A DNA stretch of 27,182 nucleotides from DASQEH01 sp038239485 (lineage in GTDB: Bacteria > Actinomycetota > Actinomycetes > Propionibacteriales > Nocardioidaceae): positions 1 to 27,182 of the forward strand of contig JBBSET010000052.1 of NCBI GenBank assembly GCA_038239485.1, in the 5' to 3' direction. Positions 21,763 through 27,182 of the stretch are shown in pieces. The notes beneath the pieces were generated by a model that did no database searches, was not told the DNA's origin, and saw only the letters and a program-made list of their open reading frames with translations. Made by a program: the position numbers and the translations under genes. How positions within the stretch are numbered: the stretch's first letter is position 1; the number at the start of each line of letters is the position of its first letter.

Positions 21763-22030
21763 ACCGTCTCGGGTTCATTGAGGCAGTCGGCAACAGGTCG
21801 GCGAAACTGATGCGTGGCCGAGCATCTTCTGGACCACCTTCACGTCGGCACCGCTCGCGATCGCGAGACTCGCTGCCGTGTGTGACGAAGCTCGTGCGGG
21901 TGCAGCTCGGGAATCCCGATCGAGGCCGCGGCTGCGTTGAACGCCGAGCGGAACGTGGAGACTCGCAGCGGCTGGCCGCGCGGCCGCCACGCCGCCGCCG
22001 CTTCTCGATGCTGGCCATGTCTCATCGTCG
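21761..22030 (-). pseudogene. remnant of a tyrosine recombinase (phage-type integrase)
   Basis: Reading leftward, one frame gives RGQPLRVSTFRSAFNAAAA and then PELHPHELRHT, the catalytic HxLR box. The reading then needs a shift to continue HTAASLAIASGADVKVVQKM LGHAS, the conserved C-terminal segment. The lesion is a dinucleotide gain in a GTGTGTG tract (21878-21884). A second lesion near 21806-21812 removes the segment around the catalytic tyrosine: the text resumes as SFADLLPTA where intact enzymes read roughly TYADLF. The N-terminal half is not recognisable upstream of about 22030. The gene cannot make an active integrase. Its position beside tRNA-Glu identifies an old integration site. Confidence 0.82.
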
Positions 22031-22414
22031 CTCTGGTCGCGGTCGCCGTGAGTCTCAGGGAGGTCTGTGGATCGTTGCTCTGGTTCTCGAGCAAGTCTGT
22101 GACGTCCTGGTGCCAGTGGCGGATGCTACGGCCGATCCGAACCTGCGTGGTCCGGTGCCCCCAGAAAACACATGTACGGCGCAGCTCCGTAGAAAGCCGC
22201 TCAGTCCGGTCGTATGCGCTCATGGCCGGCGACACGCATGGCCCGTTGTGACCATTGCGGTGCTGAGTTCAGTGTCGTTAGGTTCATAGGATCGGCCCGT
22301 GGAGTGGTCGGTGTGCCAGCTGCAGCTTTTGTTCGGTCGGGAATGGATTGCGCCAAACTCCGGGGGCCAACGGCTGGTGGACTCGTGCGAATTATCCCCG
22401 CGAGGAGATTGGGC
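22031..22414. other. gene-poor stretch before the secreted protein gene
   Basis: Between the integrase relic and the next gene I see no gene I would call. A candidate promoter, TTGCGG (22255-22260), 18-bp spacer, TAGGTT (22279-22284), with TAGGAT (22287-22292) as an alternative -10, would leave a 5' leader of more than 100 nt. The last part contains GGATTGCGCCAAACTCCGGG and several small self-complementary segments. I could not match it to a known riboswitch. Confidence 0.35.
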
Positions 22415-24091
22415 ATGTTAAAAGGGTTGAATTCACGATTATTAGTGGGAACCACGTGCGGCGTACTGCTTACTGCACTGGCGGGGTTGTCGACGACGAC
22501 CGGAGCTGACGCCGGCCAAGCCTCTGCTCGCCATGAGGCGGCCAACAGCCGACACACCGCCACCCACGAGGCCGTTCAAGGGGCAATGCGCTCCATCCGT
22601 GCCACTGGCTCCGGGCACGCCACCTACATCGGCAAGACCAGACTGTCGAGTCTGCCTGATGCCAGGCCGCGCGACTACAGATCGTCGACGCCTCGTTCTG
22701 CGCTGCGAGTCCCTCACTGGTTCAAGGGAGCCAGAGTCGGTGCGCATCAGCAAAAGATCTCGCCGTCATCGTCCGGCGCGCAGCCGTTGGTCACTACCCC
22801 GACCGTCGTGCGGCTCAACAAGGGTGGGACGAAGGAAGCTCAAGCGAACTGCGGATGCCAGCCACCCGACACGAACGGCGCCATCAACGCGACCAGAATC
22901 GTCGAGGCAGTCAATCTGACTCTGACGGTCTACCAGCGAGGGGGTGCCCTCGTGTCGCGTAAGTCGCTGGCATCATTCTTCCCCACCTCACGGTCGATCT
23001 CGGATCCGCGTGTCATGTACGACAATGCGGCCAACCGCTGGATCCTCACCTTCATTCCTGTTCCAGAGACGAGCTCAACGACACCGCAGCTCTACCTCGC
23101 CGTATCGACAAGCTCGGACCCCAATGGCAGCTATTTCAAGTACACGGTCAGCTTCTCCGGAGGCCTGTACCCGCCGGGGACCCTGCTGGACTACCCGATG
23201 CTGGGACAGGACGCCAATGCGGCCATCATCAGCACCAATAACTTCCAACTCAGCTCGTCCGGGAACTTCAACTACATCAACAGCGCAGCCTTCGCCATTC
23301 CCAAGAGCGCGATGTACAGCGGAAGCGGGTTCTCGTTTTCGGCGTTCGGCGTCGCATTCAGCACGCACCCAGCAGTCGCTCGGGGCAAGCCGATCCACTC
23401 GTATCCAAAGTCGTACCTGGTCGCAGCGAACTCCAGCGGTGGCTTCAGTCTCTACTACATGACGAACACCGGTGGTACGCCGACGATGACCTTGCAGGGG
23501 ACGACGGCGAACAGTTTGTGGAGTCCCCCTCCGCGAGCCAGCCAACCAGGAACCTCGACGACCCTGGACGCCTTGGACGGCCGGTTGCAAGCACCACCGG
23601 TCCAGGCGGACAGTTTCGTGTGGTTCGCACACGCCGTCAATCTAGCCGGTTTCCCGGCGGTTCAGTACGGGGCGCTGGGTCTATCCACGTCAGGGACGAA
23701 CGGCGTCTCCGCAACGACCCAGTTCGCGTACGAGTCGTCGACGAGCAACGACTGGAATCCGTCGATAGCACTCGCCGAACCCACGACCAACCAGGTCCGC
23801 ATCTTCCTCAACTGGGCCGTGACGGACCCACCGAACGGGCAGAACGTCAGCCTGCGGGTGAGTGGCGTTGGTCCGGGTGAAGGGGTTCCGAGCCTCGCAG
23901 GCATCGGTACGACGCTGTTCACAGGTGGAAGTGCGCCGTCTCAATCGCGCTTCGGCGATTTCTCGTCGACGACGATGGATGTCAAGAACGTCTCCGCGAG
24001 CTGCCCGGCCAACACCCAGGCGCTTGTGGTCAACGAAGTGTTCAACTCCGGTAGCTGGCAAGCACGGCTGGCACGCGTTGGCACCTGCTAG
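22415..24091 (+). CDS. secreted protein of unknown function, beta-propeller-like
   Basis: A 558-residue exported protein. The N-terminus is a typical signal peptide: MLKGLNSRLL, a hydrophobic stretch VGTTCGVLLTALAGL, then ADAGQASA, a likely signal peptidase I site. A low-complexity region (about 40-130) precedes QPPDTNGAI, RIVEAVNLTLTVYQRGGALV, SDPRVMYDNAANRWILTFI, YLAVSTSSDPNGSYFKY and LDYPMLGQDANAAIISTN. These motifs recur in a family of large bacterial secreted proteins of unknown function that appear to form beta-propellers. ATG 22415 has GAGGAGA (22402-22408) six bases upstream; longer in-frame starts lack the signal peptide. The 5' end has lower GC (TTAAAAGGG, CGATTATTAGTGGG) than the core genes, which fits horizontal acquisition. 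It is convergent with the lipoprotein gene. Confidence 0.75.
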   Translation: MLKGLNSRLLVGTTCGVLLTALAGLSTTTGADAGQASARHEAANSRHTATHEAVQGAMRSIRATGSGHATYIGKTRLSSLPDARPRDYRSSTPRSALRVPHWFKGARVGAHQQKISPSSSGAQPLVTTPTVVRLNKGGTKEAQANCGCQPPDTNGAINATRIVEAVNLTLTVYQRGGALVSRKSLASFFPTSRSISDPRVMYDNAANRWILTFIPVPETSSTTPQLYLAVSTSSDPNGSYFKYTVSFSGGLYPPGTLLDYPMLGQDANAAIISTNNFQLSSSGNFNYINSAAFAIPKSAMYSGSGFSFSAFGVAFSTHPAVARGKPIHSYPKSYLVAANSSGGFSLYYMTNTGGTPTMTLQGTTANSLWSPPPRASQPGTSTTLDALDGRLQAPPVQADSFVWFAHAVNLAGFPAVQYGALGLSTSGTNGVSATTQFAYESSTSNDWNPSIALAEPTTNQVRIFLNWAVTDPPNGQNVSLRVSGVGPGEGVPSLAGIGTTLFTGGSAPSQSRFGDFSSTTMDVKNVSASCPANTQALVVNEVFNSGSWQARLARVGTC

Positions 24092-24105
24092 CTCATAGGC
24101 ACCAT

Positions 24106-24145
24106 TCGGCTGGGGTCTGGCCGCGACTGGCCAGGCCCCAGTCGA
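24106..24145. terminator. bidirectional terminator between convergent genes
   Basis: A 17-bp stem pairs TCGGCTGGGGTCTGGCC (24106-24122) with GGCCAGGCCCCAGTCGA (24129-24145), with two G-T pairs and a 6-nt loop. It lies between the stops of the secreted protein and lipoprotein genes and would act in both directions. No T-tract. Confidence 0.8.
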
Positions 24146-24148
24146 TCG

Positions 24149-24574
24149 TCATCCGCCAGCAGTCGGTGTACGGATACCGGAGTCGAACGTCATCGTGATG
24201 TCGACGAAGCCCTGACTAGCGACGGTGACGGACCTGTGCAGTGTTTGGGGCGATGGGACCCCGTTCGTCAGGGTCGCGGTCACAACGTAACGACCGGGCG
24301 GAACGGCTAGCGTGAAATGGCCATCGGCCGCACTGTCGGTCTGAGCCAGTACCTGGCTGCCGCTGACTCTGCTCACCGCGAGATGCGCGACGACGCCGGT
24401 GGGGCGGCACGGCGAAGCCGTCGATTCGAGAGGACACGACGGACCCGCCACCGCCGAGCCACGAATCCCTGTCTTGCCGCCGCCAGTACCTCCCGGATCG
24501 CCACCACAGGCAGCCAGGGCCGACAGCAACACCAGGCTGAGGAACATCATTCTCATGCGACTTGGACGCACCAT
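24149..24574 (-). CDS. small lipoprotein with transthyretin-like (carboxypeptidase regulatory) domain
   Basis: From ATG 24574 the protein has 141 residues: MVRPSRMRMMFLSLVLLSALAACGG is a lipoprotein signal with lipobox LAAC, followed by a Gly/Thr linker. A beta-sandwich domain ends ADGHFTLAVPPGRYVVTATLTNG, the typical core of carboxypeptidase-regulatory-like or SdrB-like modules. It should be anchored on the outer face of the membrane. The start is uncertain. An in-frame ATG at 24709 has a better ribosome-binding site (GAGGGG seven bases upstream) but would put 45 extra residues before the signal, which is too long for a normal lipoprotein. Four cysteines or fewer remain after the lipobox. 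The function is not known; convergence with the secreted protein gene suggests no operon link. Confidence 0.6.
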   Translation of the reverse strand: MVRPSRMRMMFLSLVLLSALAACGGDPGGTGGGKTGIRGSAVAGPSCPLESTASPCRPTGVVAHLAVSRVSGSQVLAQTDSAADGHFTLAVPPGRYVVTATLTNGVPSPQTLHRSVTVASQGFVDITMTFDSGIRTPTAGG

Positions 24575-24762
24575 CGCGTCGAATGGATCCCGCCGCTGCA
24601 GCAGGGAACGGAAGAGCCGCTGGACCGTACGCTGGTGCATCGGCGATGATCCGGCGCGGCCGTTGGTCGCACTGGTCGGCCGATCGCTATCCACAGGCTC
24701 GTCGACTCCCATGCTCACCCCTCGTGCCAGGTACGCCTGGGGCGGTGTTTGCTCCCCGTTCC

Positions 24763-25467
24763 TTAGCAGCATTCCTCTCCCTGCCAGGCTTCGACCCCTT
24801 CCCAGACGGACCAGCCGGCGATGCCAAGCGCGATGACCGGGTCGAGCCATGATCCGCCTGGCCACACTGCGGTGATCGCCAAGGCGACGAGGACAGCGCC
24901 GGCCTGGGCGGCGCACATCAGGTTCTGGGTGCCTTCGCCGGCCGTTGCCTCAGAGTGCAGGCGAGCGCCGAGGCGCTGCTTTGCGATGCCCAGGGCCGGC
25001 ATGATGACGACGCTGGATGCGGTGAGCACGATGCCCAGAGTCGACGCTTGGGCGTGATGGCCAGTGAGCAGGTCCTGGGCGGCTTGGATCACGATGTACG
25101 GGGCCAGTAAGAAGAAGCTGACGGCGACTGCCTTGTGCGCCCTGGCTTCGGCTGTTTGCGAGAGCGTTCTGGTGCCAGTGAAGCGCCACACGACGATCGC
25201 ACTGGCGAGGCCCTCGATTGCGCTGCCCAAAGCCCAGCCGACGAGCGCGACCGACCCGGCGGCCAGGCCGGCAACGAGGCCGAGGGCTCCTTCGGCGGTC
25301 ATCCACAACAGCGATATCCACGCCAGCGCCAGGGCGAGACGTGCTGCTCGAAACCAGCCTGACTCATCAGTGTGGCGGTCGGCGGTTCCGGTTGTGGTCG
25401 GGCAGTCGTCGCAGCAAACGTCGACGGTGTGGGTGCGAGCGGCGGGCTCCTCAGGCATGGGTGTCAT
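24763..25467 (-). CDS. CDF-like cation transporter, second gene of a metal operon
   Basis: A membrane protein of about 234 residues, resembling the transmembrane part of cation diffusion facilitators and lacking their cytoplasmic C-terminal domain. After a hydrophilic N-terminus with VDVCCDDCP and a few histidines come about six helices, including LALALAWISLLWMTAEGALGLVAG, GSVALVGWALGSAIEGLASA and DPVIALGIAGWSVWEGVEAW. The C-terminus is EECC. The Cys pairs at both ends suggest soft-metal binding (Cd, Pb, Zn). ATG 25467 overlaps the end of the upstream CDF gene by 17 bases (ATG 25458 is an alternative); no Shine-Dalgarno sequence is seen, so translation is probably coupled. A decayed paralogue of this gene lies at the window end. 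Confidence 0.78.
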   Translation of the reverse strand: MTPMPEEPAARTHTVDVCCDDCPTTTGTADRHTDESGWFRAARLALALAWISLLWMTAEGALGLVAGLAAGSVALVGWALGSAIEGLASAIVVWRFTGTRTLSQTAEARAHKAVAVSFFLLAPYIVIQAAQDLLTGHHAQASTLGIVLTASSVVIMPALGIAKQRLGARLHSEATAGEGTQNLMCAAQAGAVLVALAITAVWPGGSWLDPVIALGIAGWSVWEGVEAWQGEECC

Positions 25468-26368
25468 GTTCGTGGTCGGCGTGGCTGGCTGGTTCGAACT
25501 GAAAGGTGGAGTGGCCGACGTCGAAGTGTCCAGCCAAGCACTGCTGCACCTCATCGAGCAGCTGAGGGACGTGGCCGTCGAGAAAGCAGCTGTCGTCAAC
25601 AACGACGTGGGCGGATAGCACCGGCAGGTTGGTGGCGACGGTCGATGCGTGCAGATCGTGAATGTCTCGGACGTGGGCGACTTCGAGAAGATGGGCTCGG
25701 ACCTGGGCCAGCTCGACACCCTTCGGGGTTGCCTCCAAGAGCACATCGATCGTCTCCCGCAGCAGTTTCCAGGTGCGAGGCAGGATCAAGACACCGATGA
25801 GCAGCGACGCCACGGCGTCGGCGCGAAGCCATCCCGTGGTGGCGATGGCCACGGCGGCAATGAGCACGGCGAAAGCGCCGAGGGCGTCGTTGACCACTTC
25901 CAGGAACGCTGCCCGGGTGTTCATGCTGGCCCCCTGTGCGCTGGCCAGCAGCATGATCGACACGGCGTTGCCGAACAGGCCAACGAGCCCAAAGATGATC
26001 ATGGCTGTACTGGCCACCTCGGGGGGGTCGACCAGTCGTCGGATGGCCTCGACCAACACGAACACCCCGACACCGAGCAGGACCGCCGCCTGAGCCGCAG
26101 CAGCCAGCACCTCGGCCCGGCGGAAGCCCCACGTCCGCTCGTCGGTTGCTGGTCGGTTGGAGAGTACGGCGGCAACCAGCGCCAGACTCAGGCCGGCCAC
26201 GTCGGTCAGCATGTGGCCGGCATCAGCCAACAGCGCCAAGCTGCCCGACACAAAAGCACCGACGACCTCGACCACGAAGATCGTGCTGGAAATGCCGAGC
26301 ACCATGGCCAGGCGCTTACCGTGACCGCTGCCCGTCGGTACGGCATGATCGTGACCGTGGTCGCTCAT
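25451..26368 (-). CDS. cation diffusion facilitator (CzcD/ZitB-type efflux pump)
   Basis: A 305-residue CDF transporter that expels divalent metals such as Zn, Cd or Co in exchange for protons. The protein begins SDHGHDH and ends HADHEHDTHA, histidine-rich tails typical of the group. Six membrane helices are visible. The metal site in helix 2 is D49/H52/D56 (ADAGHMLTD). In helix 5 the usual HxxxD is ExxxD (E157-D161, FLEVVNDALG), a variant I recall in actinobacterial members. A cytoplasmic domain follows (ATPKGVELAQVRAHLLEV...). The start at 26368 is chosen because its ATGA overlaps the stop of the regulator gene; an ATG at 26416 would lie well inside that gene. Confidence 0.92.
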   Translation of the reverse strand: MSDHGHDHAVPTGSGHGKRLAMVLGISSTIFVVEVVGAFVSGSLALLADAGHMLTDVAGLSLALVAAVLSNRPATDERTWGFRRAEVLAAAAQAAVLLGVGVFVLVEAIRRLVDPPEVASTAMIIFGLVGLFGNAVSIMLLASAQGASMNTRAAFLEVVNDALGAFAVLIAAVAIATTGWLRADAVASLLIGVLILPRTWKLLRETIDVLLEATPKGVELAQVRAHLLEVAHVRDIHDLHASTVATNLPVLSAHVVVDDSCFLDGHVPQLLDEVQQCLAGHFDVGHSTFQFEPASHADHEHDTHA

Positions 26369-26736
26369 GCCGGCCTGGTCGTGATCGCCAGCGTGGTATC
26401 CCCGTAGTTCGGGCACAAGGCCACGGCGTTGCCGGTGGCTGCCAACAGCTGCTCGGCAGCAGCGAGAACGGCAATGAGATCAGGTTGGGTGAGCCGGTAG
26501 AACGACTGGCGCCCGACAGGACGGCTCGTCACCAAGTCACAGTCAGCCAGGCAAGCCAAATGCCCGCTCACGGTTGACTGGGCAAGAGACAGGGTGCGGG
26601 TCAGGTCAACGACCCTCAGCTCGCCACGGGCCAACTCGTGCACGATGGCCAGCCTGGTCGGGTCCCCCAGACTACGGAACAGGGCGACGGCTGGGGCTAG
26701 GTCGCCTCGTCGTTTCGGGGCCTGTTTGATCGTCAC
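26365..26736 (-). CDS. ArsR/SmtB-family metal-responsive repressor, CmtR-like
   Basis: A winged-helix repressor of 123 residues that releases DNA on binding metal. The helix-turn-helix is DLTRTLSLAQSTVSGHLACLADCDLV. C62 and C66 in HLACLADC and C108 in ALCPNYG match the C57-x3-C61 plus C102 site of Mycobacterium CmtR, which senses Cd(II) and Pb(II). That arrangement is the basis for calling it CmtR-like rather than a Zn (SmtB) or As (ArsR) sensor. GTG 26736 is preferred to TTG 26739 because TACCAT lies exactly six bases before it. It is the first gene of a three-gene operon with the two transporters, which overlap it in sequence, and probably represses the operon. Confidence 0.88.
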   Translation of the reverse strand: MTIKQAPKRRGDLAPAVALFRSLGDPTRLAIVHELARGELRVVDLTRTLSLAQSTVSGHLACLADCDLVTSRPVGRQSFYRLTQPDLIAVLAAAEQLLAATGNAVALCPNYGDTTLAITTRPA

Positions 26737-26748
26737 CAAGCGATGGTA
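26723..26748 (-). promoter_or_regulatory. promoter and possible operator of the metal operon
   Basis: TACCAT (26748-26743) lies six bases before GTG 26736, so the message is probably leaderless. The sequence from -10 into the gene contains ATCG-8-CGAT, a weak palindrome over the start that could be the repressor's operator. Confidence 0.4.
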
Positions 26749-26867
26749 GCGGACCTGGCCGAACAGTGTGTGCGGCTTGATCGACTCAGACGGACCTCGT
26801 GCCTTCCGACACGTTCTTCACCAGCCACGCTCGGCAGTGCCCAGACATATACCTGAGCCACGGCTGA

Positions 26868-27182
26868 GCCAGGTGGCTGGCATGGGCGTGGCTGGTCTGG
26901 ATGATCGCCGACGGAGTGCTGGGATTGGCCGCGGGCTTGACAGCCGGGTCGCTCGCGCTGGTCGGCCTGCTGAAGGGCCACCGCCACGCGCAAGTGTCGA
27001 CTCTGGGGCTGAGCTCACTGCCTCCAGCGTCGTGATCATGCCGCTCTAGGCACTTGCGAGCCTTGCCTCGATGCCGCCTCGACTCCGGATCAGCCGCTGG
27101 CGAAGACACTCAGAACGTCGTCACTGCCGATCAGCCGGCGCTGACCCCGCTGGAGTGCTGTTCAGTGTTGGCTGCCAGCTAC
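26868..27182 (+). pseudogene. decayed paralogue of the CDF-like transporter
   Basis: Plus-strand translation gives ARWLAWAWLVWMIADGVLGL and AAGLTAGSLALVGL, clearly related to the first helices of the transporter encoded at 24763-25467. An in-frame jump follows to LKGHRHAQVSTLGL, a segment about 60 residues further on in the intact protein. A frame change near 27010 leads to LTASSVVIMPL and a stop (27047-27049). Faint similarity resumes in another frame (SAAGEDTQNVV at about 27100, against TAGEGTQNLM). The remnant therefore has a deletion, at least two frameshifts and a stop, and runs off the window. No other gene is seen in the last 130 bases. Confidence 0.78.

Noticed and set aside
22031..22235. 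Upstream continuation of the integrase remnant to 22235
   Set aside because: The translated text before RGQPLRVSTF shows no integrase similarity I can recognise, so the remnant was limited to about 22030.
1..27182. CRISPR array, prophage structural genes or insertion sequence with terminal repeats
   Set aside because: No regularly spaced repeats with unique spacers, no phage structural proteins and no intact transposase were found. The only mobile-element trace is the integrase remnant.

Overview
The window is about 27 kb of very GC-rich DNA with strongly G/C-biased third codon positions, GTG starts and many apparently leaderless genes. Gene content and order (ilvD, ilvBNC, serA, leuB, ilvE, a Ser/Thr kinase, cimA, gltX) point to an actinobacterium, probably of the Nocardioides/Propionibacteriales type. 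That placement is an inference from gene order and protein style; no database search was possible.

Positions 1-21,400 are a core metabolic region. The order is: a D-2-hydroxyacid dehydrogenase; ilvD; a decayed PNPOx-family gene; a leader peptide with attenuator; ilvB-ilvN-ilvC; serA; a methyltransferase on the opposite strand; a 550-bp leader region; leuB; ilvE; a membrane-anchored Ser/Thr kinase; a second short leader with attenuator; cimA; a VOC-family protein; a conserved actinobacterial protein divergent from an FAH-family hydrolase; gltX; a CPBP-family membrane protein; a VanW-family protein. Together they supply most of the isoleucine/valine pathway, the isopropylmalate dehydrogenase step shared by leucine synthesis and the citramalate route to isoleucine, the branched-chain transaminase, and the first step of serine synthesis. 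leuA, leuC and leuD are not in the window.

The most interesting finding is a family of unannotated leader peptides ahead of the branched-chain genes: MRQILLVPVDALRWPH before ilvB, MRQCVVILTRRGGAS before leuB and MTQYRIIIS before cimA. Each has a run of Ile/Leu/Val codons starting at position 4-6 and is followed by hairpins. At ilvB and cimA these end in a G-rich stem plus seven T residues, the classical form of ribosome-mediated transcription attenuation. The codons match the product: only Ile for cimA, all three branched-chain residues for ilvB and leuB. A second possible leader and three 21-bp repeats carrying an 8-bp palindrome also lie before leuB.

At 21.5 kb, tRNA-Gln(CTG) and tRNA-Glu(CTC) lie about 2.1 kb downstream of gltX, whose enzyme charges them. 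Immediately after tRNA-Glu and its terminator is a broken tyrosine-recombinase gene, which marks the edge of an accessory region running to the window end. That region holds a secreted beta-propeller-like protein convergent with a small lipoprotein, then an operon of a CmtR-like metal sensor, a cation diffusion facilitator and a second transporter-like membrane protein. The window ends inside a decayed paralogue of that last protein.
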